Shown here: positions 11,111 through 22,149 of the stretch, piece after piece | Position numbering within the stretch: position 1 is the stretch's first letter | How the letters are laid out: each line of letters starts with the position of its first letter | Assembly: GCF_023898315.1 (NCBI RefSeq) | Contig: NC_064616.1 | Coordinates: 288,947,205 to 289,011,204 of the forward strand | Length of the DNA stretch: 64,000 nucleotides | Origin: Schistocerca nitens | Taxonomy: Eukaryota > Arthropoda > Insecta > Orthoptera > Acrididae | Direction of reading: 5' to 3' | Translations under genes and position numbers: made by a program | The notes under the pieces: model-generated | The model's input: only the letters and a program-made list of their open reading frames with translations | The model's database searches: none | Told to the model about the DNA's origin: nothing

Positions 11111-12460
11111 TAGTATGAGTAATCATGATCAGTAAAAAGCATTTTCTTTTGATGGTCATTTTGATCATATAACTATGCTAAGACATATTCCAGTGCTTCT
11201 CCTACACATTTATGATTAGTAAGACGGACTGACGTGGGATCTAAACCAACATCTTCCAGAGAATTACCGTAAATAATGTTGACTCATGTGGATGTACATA
11301 CATTCCTAGTAATATGGACAGATAGTTGGCTATAAAACTATGCTCTATGTGTCTACAGTTTTAATTATTTAACTTAGGAATCAATTATATGAACTACTGA
11401 ACAGCAGTGCTGACATTTATAGTGTGGACTGTCTCTTGGTGTGTGATTGTCTATTCATTATAAGCAAATTAGCGTGACATACAATAACTTCCAAGACTTT
11501 TTTTGCTGCGTTACGAACATTGAAAATGCTAGTCACAGTAAGTCTGTGTATTAATAGAGCAGCAGTAAATCTGTAGAAGGCGTTACTGTCTTGCTCGCAA
11601 AGATATAGAACAAATTATGTCTTCCTAATTCGCGAAGGAGTTATGCAGACTTAGACCATTACCTATTAATGAGTTCGTATATGTAGTCTTAAGCAGTTCT
11701 TCAGTTTTGCGTACTAGGACCTAACACAAGCATGTGAGTTGTTGATCATGTGATCAACACGTCTTTTCTGGTTATGACACCTACGATTATAACACATGAG
11801 TAGCTGTATTGTTAGATGAATGTGACCTTGTTGTGGAAGACTGTAGTTTTAATGGATGAAGTGGGAATGGCAGGACGCAATACCATACCTCGATACTCTT
11901 CTTTAGAAAAAAGAGACTGAAGACCTATAATGCGTTTTCAAACTATGATCTCTATCTCTATACCTATTATTTAACGTGGAGGTTGACACACGAAGAGTAA
12001 CATTGACAGTCGTATTACGGACTTTCTCTTGAAGGAATAATATGCCGTTCTGCTGGAAGATTGTCTGTTCATCGTAAGCAAATCAGTATGGTGTGCATAT
12101 GCATTACAAGAATGCCCTTTCAGAGGAGCATTTGCTACGGTAGGAATCTTCAGAATTTTGCTATCATGCCAATATTTCTATCAGTATCACATCCTATTAC
12201 TGTAGGGACGGCTTTATAAGAGTTTATACATCGAGCTATGGTATTCCTGATAGGTGTTCCCACCAGGCTAACAACACTGCCTTATTAGAGGCATACATTC
12301 TCCTAGATGCGTTGATTGACTAACGGTTTGTAAAAACATCCAATAACTCGTAAGAATCAAACTGAGAATGTCATGCTCTCTAGATGTATATTTTGCATAT
12401 TTTGTAGTATCTTTGTTTCGAAGCATCAGAATTTTGCTATGACATCACGCTGCTTAAATA

Positions 12461-14061
12461 TCTGCCTGGACGTGGCTTCTGCTGGTCCCTCAAATGACAA
12501 AAATCACCTAAAATTAAATTGTTCCTAACAAATAGACATTGAGTGACATAGCTAAACGTCATTTGTTATTAACAAACAGACAAAGCCTGATCCTCTCCTT
12601 ATGGTACCCACCACCAGAGTGAACCAACCCCCATTCAAGTGCTCCAGTTATAAATGATGATTATGGGGAGGGGGTTCTTCAGTCTTATTGGTCAAGGGGG
12701 CTGGGGTGAATAGGGGAGGAGGCGGGTGAATAAAAAAGTTAAATTAGCAACTTCGGCTTGTTTTTCGTTGCACTGAATTCCCAGTATTTCCCTGGTGGGA
12801 GGGGAGTGAACAGTGAGTGTATAACCTGATACCAGAAGTCTTTGTCAGTGACCCTGAGATAAGATCGTTGTATGGCTTTGAAAGCCCACTGACAACCTAC
12901 TAAAGCTTGCCTTTGTCTTGAAACATTAAGCTGAATGTTCATAAAAATTTTGAAAGAAGTTTTATCCTTATTTTCACCCAATTTTTAGGTATGTTTCCTG
13001 ATAATGCGATCTTGCTCAGACGCTTCAATGATATCTGTCGTGCATTCACAAGCGCAACGGAAATTTCATTGAAAAGTTTCTGAAGGATACATATTAATAC
13101 ATCTTATCCAAAAATACTGTTGTAATACTGAAAGACGTGTAATGGGCCTCATCTTCTTGACGAAACTCGTGCAATAGCATTTCTGATTGAAGCAGAACCA
13201 TTAAACGGGAACCGGTGCCATGAAAAAACACAGCGTAGGTTCAAATACATAAACCGACGTAGCTCTATGTCCAAACAAATAAAACCTTTTAATGCAACGA
13301 AAATAGAATGCAGATAGTGGTAGAAAGATATTCTGCTCTTCAAAGGCTTCATTAAAAGATAGGTAACACTATGTGGGCGATAATAATTCGTCCCAAGTCC
13401 CGCACAAATTCATCAGTTGTTTATTTATTTAATAAAATAAAAAAATAATTCCATGAAAGCTTTGTTCGTACTTTAAGTTGATAGAGAGATGCTGAATGCC
13501 CCCTCTACTCATGGATGTGCTAACTATAACTGGATATCTCCATCTACTTAGGCATATGGTTCCGAACTGATCAGAAAGGAAATCTGATTTTCATTATCAT
13601 TCGAACAAATATATGAGGCGAGAATTTATTATGTATGAACATGACTCAAAAGTAATACGGTCTGCCAGAAATTAAAATGAAATGTACTTGAAATGCACAT
13701 ATTAAGCGCTCTCACCCCAATATACGAGGCACGATGCTGAAACCGCAAATATGCATCCCCGTACGTGCAGTACAAAAATCGGCACCAGAGTGGCTTCCCA
13801 TTGCGACCACATGCCTCAAACTGATATTTTCGCGGCTGGCACGCTGATTGGCTCCCGCATGCCAAAGCCCTTGTGATCTGCGAAACTAATGAAGCTAGGC
13901 GGTTCTGAAATAGTTGCAGCAGTCAGCCAGATATTGCTCACTTATGAAATAAGTTGGGGCAGGAAGAGCTGACGTGATACAGAGGGCCAGATCAGTCAAT
14001 CATTATAGAGTTGCCCCTGAAACTATTGAAAGCTCTGCTGTAACTCTTCAGGAACCACGGT
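12461..14061. other. No recognised feature
   Basis: AT-rich DNA with a G-rich patch at about 12,655-12,730. Short open frames (at most 80 codons, both strands) have no recognisable domain. No SINE head, TIR or microsatellite was seen. Confidence 0.55.
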
Positions 14062-14600
14062 TTAGTCTGACTTTTCCACAAATACCCCTCCATCTGTATC
14101 GCTGAGGCACGCAAGCCACCCAATTCCAGAGAGGTTCATGGCTCTTGAGGGGATTATCGTTATACTCGTATCATCAGCATAATCTAAACAGTCTATTTCC
14201 ACAAAATTGTACTTATTCACAATCCTTGATGATTTAAACAGGTTCTGAGGTTTTAATTCCTTGCTCCATTCTTGTGTTATTTTTCCAGTTCGCATTTGAC
14301 AATAGTGGAGGGATTCCATTTCCTGTCGAATTCCTATTGTGATTTAAAAGATATTTGAGTCACATATTTGAAATTTATTTTGGACTTAATGTTAGTGTTA
14401 ATCAATTTAATTCCAGGTATTTTTTCTCAACTCCGATTCCTGCCAGTACGTTAAGTAGCGCATCACGGTCATTGGTGTCATATGCCTTTTTGAAATCTGT
14501 GTTCGTATATATGTATTGTCTTCCTATCAGCATATAATATTTTATTAATGGTGTCAGATTCATTAGCGGTACGCATGCTCCAGAACGCCGCACATGAAAG
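14062..14600 (-). pseudogene. Reverse-transcriptase fragment of a LINE
   Basis: The minus strand from about 14,570 reads DFKKAYDTNDRDALLNVL, resembling the conserved catalytic-Asp block of LINE reverse transcriptases (KKAYDSVDRE-type). Further along, at about 14,190, comes LDYADDTSI, which resembles the YADD active-site block. The segment between is out of frame and shortened, so the gene is broken. The YADD form and the KKAYD block differ from the FADD-type CR1 copies in the window. I place it loosely near RTE-like LINEs. Confidence 0.55.
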
Positions 14601-14699
14601 CTGGATTCTTCCGGGGCTCATACAACGGATTCTATTGGCGATGGAAAGGTAGGGCCAAGTGTTTTGGATAGCCCTTGAGCTAGGTACCATGTGTATATC

Positions 14700-16190
14700 T
14701 AACAGAAGGATCGTCTTAGTGTCACAGTCCCATAGCAGAGGGACAAAGGATGAATATTATGCACTTTCTCCTGCTTAGGCAAATAGAGAAAATCGGTTGG
14801 TTGTTTCTGCATTTGATATGATCTATGGTGGGCCTTAAGGGGCTTATGGAGGCACCGTTAGTTCGTGGTCGGTTCGTTATAAAATTCCGAAAAAAAAAAC
14901 ATTTTACCATTTTGTGTACCAAAACCAAGCAAACATAGCAAATGACTGAAATTTTGACGATATATTTCTGCTCCAAATATAACTTAATATTCTCTAGGCA
15001 TTTATGTATCTTCCAGTATCCGCATATATGTACCAGTTCTCGAGAAACGCACCAAATACAAGGGTTTTGGACACCAAAAACCGTGCCACAGATTCCAAGA
15101 CTGCTATGCACATCAAATGACTGAAATTCTGGCGAAATATTCCTGAGACCGAACAACTATGAAAATTTTATTTATATTTTTATCAATTTCCAATATACAG
15201 TGGTCCAAAATTACTTTACTAATACACGTAAAATACACACATAAAACGTCGAGTGAGGCGAAAACACAGTTTATAAACTGACGTTGTTCGGAGAAATATA
15301 TTGCAAAGTGTTTCCAGTATCATCAGAAGGGTTCAGGCAACCCCATGTTGTAGTGCTGAAGCAAATGTAAAGTTTTTGTGCGCATAAAACCCGGTCTGAG
15401 GTGTAAAATTAGTTTTGCATTATTTCAATTTCACATAAGTGAACTATCTAGATTTTACTGAATCATCCAGTTCTTTTCACATGAGTGACATGTCCTGCTG
15501 TGGCATGGAAAAGAAGGGAACCACCGGAAAAATGCTGCAATCGGAGCACATAAAAGGCTAATATGCTGTTTAAAAGACTCTGAATGAAAAGTGGGGTACC
15601 AGTTGCCTCATTTTACCTTCCTGAACATCTTCACAAACTTACCTAAAGTGGCAAAGAGATGGAAAAGATATACATACTGGAGCATAGTAGACAGTGTTTG
15701 TGCTATAGAAAGAGCGCAGGACACAATGGCAGTGTTAGAGAAAGAGATGGACATAGTGGCAGTGGAACATAGTTGACCGTGACAGAACAGTCGTAGGAAA
15801 AGAGTGAAGAGATAGTGCAGTGGGAGAGAAAGCAAGTGGAAGTCGTGAAAGTCAGTGATAGTGATAGAAGAGTTTATGACAATGGCAACGAGGAAGAGAG
15901 CGATAGTGACAGTGAGAAGATACAGCAGTAGTGGGGGGGAATGAGTGAGATAGTAGCAGTAAGAGAGAGCGAGAGGGAGACAAAGACAATGACAGGAGAC
16001 AGTAGGAGTAGGTCAACACAAAGCAGACTGTTGCTTTGAGACAGGAAACAGTGACAGTTAGAGAGACACAAAGAGATAAAGGTAATGAGTTGGGCTGAAC
16101 GAGTGGGTGAGAATGAGCAAGTGGGAGTGAATGGGTATGAGTGACTTACAACGGTGGACTAGTGGGAGTAATCGAGTTACAGTTAGGGGA
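14700..16190. other. Unrecognised region with a purine-rich tract
   Basis: No domain-bearing frame was found; the 144-codon minus frame at 14,722-15,156 has no motif I know. About 15,700-16,140 is purine-rich (GAGA, AGTG and AGTGACAG-like imperfect repeats), a low-complexity tract whose minus strand reads as Ser/Leu-rich chance peptides. Confidence 0.5.
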
Positions 16191-16194
16191 ACTT

Positions 16195-16577
16195 GAAGGA
16201 GTGAGAGATGAATTGCGGCTTTTGAAATGTGGTGCTGCAGAAGAATGCTGACGATTAGATGGGTGGATTACGTAACTAGTTAAGACTTACTGAATATAAT
16301 GTGGGCGTCAAGAAGTCTGTGGCACAACTTGACTGAAATAAGGGACCAGTTGACAGAAAGCATTCTGAGACATCAAGAGATCGCCAATTTTGTATTGGAG
16401 GGAAGTGTGGGGTGCAAAAATTTGAGAGGGCGACCAACAGATGAATACAGTGAGTAGATTCAGAAGGATATAGGTTGCAGTAGTCATTCGGAGATGAAAA
16501 GGCTTGAACAGGATAGAGTAGCATGGAGAGCTGCATCAAACCAGTCTTTGGACTGAAGACCACAACAACAACATCAA
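16195..16577 (+). mobile_element. 3' end of an RTE-like LINE
   Basis: The sequence carries the C-terminal coding remnant (CTTTTGAAATGTGGTGCTGC, resembling the conserved FEMWCYRRML peptide), then a 3' UTR ending GGACTGAAGACCACAACAAC followed by a short (CAA)n tail. The same tail occurs at 58,785-58,822, and the matching coding region is at 22,150-22,500 on the minus strand, so this is one LINE family. The 5' part is missing, as expected from truncated reverse transcription. Confidence 0.75.
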
Positions 16578-16584
16578 TATTACT

Positions 16585-17815
16585 ATATGAGTTTAAACAA
16601 CATTACATTCTCCAGGAACCAATTGAATTACAGACCCATATCAATGACCTCAATTTGCAGTAGGATTTTGGAGCATACACTGTACTCGAACATTATGAAT
16701 CACCTTGAAGAAAATGACTTATTGATACTTAATATATCGTTCTTGTGCTACACAGCTAGCTCTTTATTCCCTTGAAGTAATGAGTGCTGTCGACAAGGGA
16801 TCGCAGATCGATTCCATATTCCTAGATTTCGAGAAGGCTTTTGATACCGTTCCTCACAAGCGACTGTTAATCAAATTGCGTGCATATGGAGTATCGTCTC
16901 AGTTGAGTTACTGGATTCGTGATTTCCTCTCAGAGAGGTCACAGTTCGTAGCGATAGAACAGAAGTGATATTTGGCGTTCCGCAAGGTAGTGTCATAGGC
17001 CGTCTGCTGTTCCTGATTTACATAAATGATCTAGGTGACAATGTGAGCAGCCCCCTTAGATTGTTTGCAGACGACGCTGTAATTTACCGTCTAGTAAAAT
17101 CCAATTACAAAATGACCTAGAGAGAATTTCTGTATGGCGCGAAAAGTGGCAATTGGCACTAAGCAAAGAAAAGTGCGAGGTCATCCACATGGGTAATAAA
17201 AGAAATCAAATAAATTTTGGGTATACGATAAATCGCACAAATCTAAGGACTGTCAGTTCGACTAAATGCCTAGGAATTACAATTAGTAGCAAGTTAAATT
17301 GGAAAGACCACATAGATAATATTGTGGGGAAGGCGAAACAAAGACTGCGCTTTGTTGGCAGAACACTTAGAAGATGCGGCAAACTCACTTGAGACAGCCT
17401 ACATTACGCTTGTTCGTCCTCTGCTGGAATATTGCTGCGCGGTGTGGGATCCTTACCAGGTAGTATTGACGGAGAACATCGAAAAAGTGCAAAGAAGGGT
17501 AGCTCGTTTCGTGTTATCGCGCAATAGGGGTGAGAGTGTCACTGATATGATACGCGAGTTAGGGTGGCAGTCACTGAAACAACGGTGGTTTTCTTTGCGG
17601 CGAGATCTATTTACGAAATTTCAATCACCAACTTTCTCTTCCGAATGCGAAAATATTTTGTTGACACCCACCTACGTAGAGAGAAATGATCATCATAATA
17701 AAATAAGAGAAATCAGAGCTCGAACGGAAAGATTTAGGTGCTCCTTTTTCCCACGCGCCATTCGAGAGTGGAATGGTAGAGAAGTAGTATGAAAATGGTT
17801 CGATGAATCCTCTGC
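16585..17815 (+). pseudogene. 5'-truncated CR1-type LINE ORF2
   Basis: Reverse-transcriptase remnant of the CR1 family: NYRPISMTSICSRILEH at about 16,630, then IFLDFEKAFDTVPHKR at about 16,820, SERSQFV, RLFADDAVIYR at about 17,060, KCLGITISSKLNWKDHI at about 17,260, and LEYCCAVWDPYQVV at about 17,430. Frameshifts and stops occur at about 16,775, 16,968 and 17,390. The C-terminus reaches FFPRAIREWNGREVV at 17,790, and the TAGATG-type end is not present. It begins directly after the RTE-like tail. It is diverged from the 5-9 kb copy, so it belongs to an older subfamily. Confidence 0.85.
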
Positions 17816-17937
17816 GACCGTGACAGCTGTCGTATCTGGTGGAACGGGACCACCACAAGCAATCTGTTGTAGTCAAGACTACATAAAAGTAGCTCCTGTC
17901 CGCTGGCGCCCCCTCGTGCTGAAACCATGCATGCTGA

Positions 17938-18706
17938 CATCTACATCTACATCTACATCTATACTCCGCGAGCCACCTTACGGTGTGTGGCGGAGGGTAC
18001 TTATTGTACCACTATCTGATCCCCCCTTCTCTGTTCCATTCACGAATTGTGCGTGGGAAGAACGACTGCTTGTAAGTCTCCGTATTTGCTCTAATTTCTC
18101 GGATCTTTTCGTTGTGATCATTACGCGAGATATATGTGGGCGGTAGTAATATGTTGCCCATCTCTTCCCGGAATGTGCTCTCTCGTAATTTCGATAATAA
18201 ACCTCTCCGTATTGCGTAACGCCTTTCTTGAAGTGTCCGCCACTGGAGCTTGTTCAGCATCTCCGTAACGCTCTCGCGCTGACTAAATGTCCCCATGACG
18301 AATTGCGCTGCTTTTCGCTGGATCATGTCTATCTCTTCTATTAATCCAACCTGGTAAGGGTCCCATACTGATGAGCAATACTCGAGAATCGGACGAACAA
18401 GCGTTTTGTAAGCTACTTCTTTCGTCGATGAGTCACATTTTCTTAGAATTCTTCCTATGAATCTCAACCTGGCGCCTGCTTTTCCCACTATTTGTTTTAT
18501 GTGATCATTCCACTTCAGATCGCTCCGGATAGTAACTCCTAAGTATTTTACGGTCGTTACCGCTTCCAATGATTTACCACCTATGGCATAATCGTACTGG
18601 AATGGATTTCTGCCCCTGCGCATTATATTACATTTATCTACGTTTAGGGAAAGCTGCCAGCTGTCGTACCATTCATTAATCCTCTGCAGGTCTTCCTTAT
18701 CGGCAC
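17938..18706 (-). pseudogene. 5'-truncated CR1-type LINE, 3' end with (GATGTA)n
   Basis: On the minus strand the reading frame from about 18,706 runs LQRINEWYDSWQLSLNVDKC, YLGVTIRSDLKWNDH, LVRPILEYCSSVWDPYQ and SFFPRTIREWNREGGIR without a stop, then a short 3' UTR and the terminal GATGTA repeats (17,938-17,962). It is very close in sequence to the C-terminal half of the 5-9 kb copy, so it is young although truncated. The catalytic region is missing. It converges with the plus-strand copy ending at 17,815. Confidence 0.88.
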
Positions 18707-19012
18707 ACCTTCTTGGAATTGTGCGAAGACTTGTCGAAGACACGTTTTCGACACGACTCCATTCAGTTTACCGGGAAGTACGTGAGGTCCAGTCACACAA
18801 CCGTTGACAATACCACACTGTACATCCACAGTAAACTTGTTTTGACAGGATCGGCACAACAGTGCTCGTGGGTTTTCGTCATCCAATATATGACTATTAC
18901 TACTGTTAAACGTGCTATTTGTTGTAAAACTAGCGTCGTCTGTAAACAACACGAATGCAGGCAAACTGTGATTTTCTGCACATTGTTGTACGTACCAATC
19001 TGTAAACTCCAC
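18707..19012 (-). pseudogene. Mariner/IS630-like transposase fragment
   Basis: The minus-strand peptide VEFTDWYVQQC then AFVLFTDDASFTTNSTFNS, ILDDENPRA, FTVDVQCGIVNG and GPHVLPGKLNG resembles the first-Asp region of the insect mariner-like transposases that often carry an N-terminal DUF4817-type helix-turn-helix (usual pattern FTDEATFTRxGxFN). The conserved Glu after the first Asp reads Asp here. Nothing further C-terminal is seen because CR1 sequence follows at once. I infer a fragment cut by the CR1 insertion or by deletion. Confidence 0.6.
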
Positions 19013-19765
19013 TCGACATGGAAATTACATTGACAGCAATTACCTCCTTTGAATGAAACAGGTGCAGTTATTGCTCACGCAAGATTCTCAGGATAGTCGT
19101 GTGAATTGTGTTCAGAAACCGTGCAACGCGCCAGCTATGGCAGTACTGTAAATCACTCTCTTCCAGATCAGGGGTTCTGACACAACTCTCACGGCCAGCA
19201 TCTTCCAGTCTAACAACGTAGAATACGGTTTCTCGTAAGCAGCTATGTACAGAAGCAAAGCTACCGTGATGTGGCGCCGGCTACAGCTCGGTACAGTGCC
19301 GTCACGCCGCCCTTTTATTGCATTCAGTGAATCTATACACGACGTTCGTACCGGATACCTCTTCATCATCAGTACATTTATTCATACTGCTGTGCATCGC
19401 TGCTAACGGGCAACGAGACTCATGCTCAAAAATTAAGGATAATTGCAGAATGTGGTGCCACACAACGTGGCACTACACATAACTGGCGATAATAGCATAT
19501 GCACATAGGTAACACCCACGACACTGATCCGTAAGTCCACGGTATTGGTGATAAGTTGCACATGTGCTACAAAACGCCACTGTTTCCTGCGCATGTTTCA
19601 TGACATCAATATGGGATGTGATCACCATGCACACGTACACAGGCCACACAACGGGTTGGCATACTCTGGATCAGGTGGTCGAGCAGCTGCTGGGGTTCAG
19701 CCTCCCATTCTTGCACCAGTGCCTGTCGGAGCTACTGAAGTGTCGTAGGGGTTTGAAGACGTGCA

Positions 19766-19804
19766 ACGAAGTTAAGTCCCATAGTGCTCAGAGCCATTTG
19801 AACG
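19766..19804 (+). mobile_element. Extremely truncated SINE (3' end only)
   Basis: About 39 bases match the 3' end of the common SINE body in this window (GTTAAGTCCCATAGTGCTCA and the following CATTTGAAC). The flanks ACGTGCAA and ACGTGCAG look like a short target duplication. It interrupts the Tc1-like transposase relic. Confidence 0.7.
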
Positions 19805-20671
19805 TGCAGTGATACGTCGACCGAGAGTATCCCAGACGTGCTCGATGGGATTTAGTTCTGGAGAACAGGCAGGCCATTCCATTCGCCTGATATCTTCTGT
19901 TTCAAGGTACTCCTCCATGATGGCATCTCGGTGGGGCCGTGCCTTATCATCCATCAGAAAGAAGGTGGGACCCCTGAAAAGGTGGACACACTCGTGCAAA
20001 ATGACGTCCCGATACACCTGACCTGTTACAGTTCCTCTGTCAAAGACATGCAGAGGTGTACTTGCACCAATCATAATCCCACCCCACACCATCAAACCAT
20101 GACCTCCATACAGGTCCGTTTCAAGGCCATTAAGGGGTTGGTATCTGGTTCCTGGTTCACGCCAGAAGAAAACCCGTCGAGAGTCACTGTTCATACTATA
20201 CCTGGACTCGTTCGTGAGCATAGCCTGAGACCCCTGTTCCACTGACAATGTACTGTGTTCTTGACACCTGGCTTTACGAGCTCTCCTGTGACCAGGGGTC
20301 AGTGGACTGCACCTTGCAGGTTTCCGGGCGAACAAACCATTTCTGTTCAGTCGTCTGTAGACATTGTGTCGGGAGACAACTGTTCCAGTGGCTGCGCTAA
20401 GGTCCCGAGCAAGGTTACCTGCAGTACTCTGTGGCCGGCTACGGCCACTGATGGTGAGACATCGGTCTTCTTGTGGTGTTGTCCACTGTGGACGTCCCGT
20501 ACTGTAGCGCCTGGACACGTTTCCTGTCTGCTCGAATCGTTACCATAATCCTGAGATCACACTTTGTGGCACACAGGGGGCCCATGCTGCGACCTGCTGT
20601 GTTTGACCAGCCTCCAGTCGCCCTAGTATTCTACCCCTCATAACGTCATCAATATGTATTCTTTGAGCCAT
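19805..20671 (-). pseudogene. Tc1-like transposase with nonsense codon and truncated C-terminus
   Basis: It starts at the ATG at 20,671 (MAQRIHIDDVMRGRILGRLE, helix-turn-helix). A TAA at 20,540-20,542 replaces a residue before RFEQTGNVSRR. The frame then stays open: SRHNVYRRLNRNGL and ARKPARCSPLTPGHRRAR in the DNA-binding part, MLTNESRYS where the first catalytic Asp (TDESR) has become Asn, LMDDKARPH for the second Asp, and NPIEHVWD for the Glu (34 residues after the second Asp). A SINE 3' stub at 19,766-19,804 interrupts the coding sequence shortly after RITAR. The mutated first Asp and the stop both make it inactive. Confidence 0.85.
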
Positions 20672-21110
20672 TTTCAGCACACAGTCACCATTAGCACGTC
20701 TGAAAACGTCTGCACACTAACTCGCTGCACCGTACCTCTGACATGCACCAACACACCTCTGCGTATGTGGACTGCTGCCAGCGCCACCGTGCGACGACCG
20801 CATGTCATATGCACCGCATGGTCATACGCCGAGGTGATTTAAGCCCGCAAAGAGCACACCAGAGCGTTGTTTCACCATGTATTAGCATTACCCTTAATTT
20901 CTGAGCATGAGTGTACAAGCCGGAAACACAAACCTAAAACAAATCGAGTAATACTGAATGAAACTTGGGGGTGAAGAGTAAAGTGGACATTACTGTTGAC
21001 AAAAGGAAATGCCACGACTGAGAGAAACACGTTTGTTTCCACACGAGATACATAGTGCGTACTGTCGATTTTTAAGCTGGTGCTCATGTATTTTCAGTGC
21101 AATACAGATA

Positions 21111-22149
21111 AGCTATCTGATCAAAAATATCCGTACACCTTTTAGTGGATGTCAAAATGGGGTGTGTCCACCGTTTTCTTTTATGACGGCTTGAACTCTA
21201 CTGGGGACATTTTCAAGGAGGTATCTGAATACACTGTGTTTATATCTTTCCGTATTTAACCTTTTCATAGGCGCAATGTCCGCCCCGATAGCTGAATTCT
21301 CAGAGTGACGCATTGCCGTCCTACGGGTCCTTGTTCGATCCCCGGATGGGTCGGGGATTTTCTCCGCTCAGGGACTGGGTGTTGTGCTGTCTTCATCATC
21401 ATTTCCTCCCAATCCGGCGCGCAGGTCGCCCAATGTGGCGTCGAATGTAATAAGACCTGCACCAAGGCGGCCGGACCTGCCCCGCAAGGGGCCTCCCGGC
21501 CAATGACGCCAAACGCTCATTTCCATAAGCGCAAGAAGGGGACCACACCCAAAACGCGAAAAACAACCCCATACCCTGACACTACCACCTCCTCAATACT
21601 TCACTGTCGGCAAACCCCACGATGGCAGTGTTCTCCAGGCATTCGCTAAACCCATACCTGTTCATCGATCTGCCATAGAATATTGCGTGATTCGACACTC
21701 AAAATCACAAGTTTCTAGTCATCCCCTGTCCAGTGTCGTCGCTCTTTACACCATTTCAAGCGTCGCTCAGCGGTGACTGCAGAAATGTGTGGTTTATGCG
21801 GAGCTGCCTGACCCCTGTACCTCATTGTTTTTAACTCCCTACGGACAGTCATTGTGCTGTCTGGACTTCTGGTTCCACCCTGGAATGCACGAGTGATTCC
21901 TTCCGATGATTTCATATTACTTTTTACAACCAGACTCCGCAAAGCTTGACGGTCCCTGTGCCTCAGTACGTGAGGCCTGTCTGGTTTTGGCTGAGCTATG
22001 GTTGTTCCTTCGCTTTTCCGTTTCACAATCATACCAACAAGAGTCGATTGTAGCAACTGTAGATGGGTTAAATTGTCCCTAATTGATTTGTTATTCAGGT
22101 GACATCCAATATTTGTTGTTACTGCTTCTCTACTAACGACACTGGGCAT
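21111..22149 (-). mobile_element. Tc1-like transposon fragment with transposase relic
   Basis: The low end shows the TIR-like CTATCTGATCAAAAATATCC (from 21,112), similar to the ends of the element at 25,273. The minus strand encodes N-terminal DNA-binding parts (NIGCHLNNKSIRDNL, RRELKTMRYRGQAAPHKPHI) to KWCKERRHWTGDD at about 21,720, then a catalytic region full of stops to about 21,545, and finally a C-terminal remnant (RVQAVIKENGGHTP-like) at 21,150-21,230. Only one TIR is seen; the 5' side ends abruptly at 22,149 against LINE sequence. A SINE sits at 21,277-21,523. Confidence 0.75.
21277..21523 (+). mobile_element. tRNA-headed SINE (CCGATAGCTGA type)
   Basis: The head CGCCCCGATAGCTGAATTCT and the B-box-like GTTCGATCCCC are followed by a GC-rich body with GTCGCCCAATGTGGCGTCGA and CCCGGCCAATGACGCC, ending in a short AT-rich tail. 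Near-perfect target duplications CATAGGCGCAA (21,266-21,276) and CATAAGCGCAA (21,524-21,534) flank it. The body is unrelated to the common SINE family here. Confidence 0.85.

Larger units (their letters stand above)
9355..12460 (-). repeat. Right arm of the large inverted duplication
   Basis: On the minus strand this matches the left arm in the same order, interrupted by a Tc1-like element at 9689-11,110. It is shorter than the left arm even after removing insertions, so it has lost sequence or the left arm gained tandem units. Similarity appears to fade after about 12,460. There is no coding content apart from the inserted transposon. Confidence 0.75.
19416..20914 (-). mobile_element. Tc1-like DNA transposon, inactive
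   Basis: Inverted ends ACTCATGCTCAAAAATTAAG (from 19,418) and the matching CTTAATTTCTGAGCATGAGT (to 20,912) are about 27 bases long. They enclose a transposase relic and a small SINE stub at 19,766-19,804. The TA at the right end is visible (GTGTAC), while the left flank has mutated. Confidence 0.85.

Noticed and set aside
10645-11118. 157-codon plus-strand frame
   Set aside because: It is the antisense of the Tc1-like transposase N-terminal region and TIR, without a domain of its own.
14722-15156. 144-codon minus-strand frame
   Set aside because: No recognisable motif, AT-rich, and Cys/Ile/Phe-heavy as expected by chance in this composition.
18713-19033. 106-codon plus-strand frame
   Set aside because: Antisense of the mariner-like transposase fragment.
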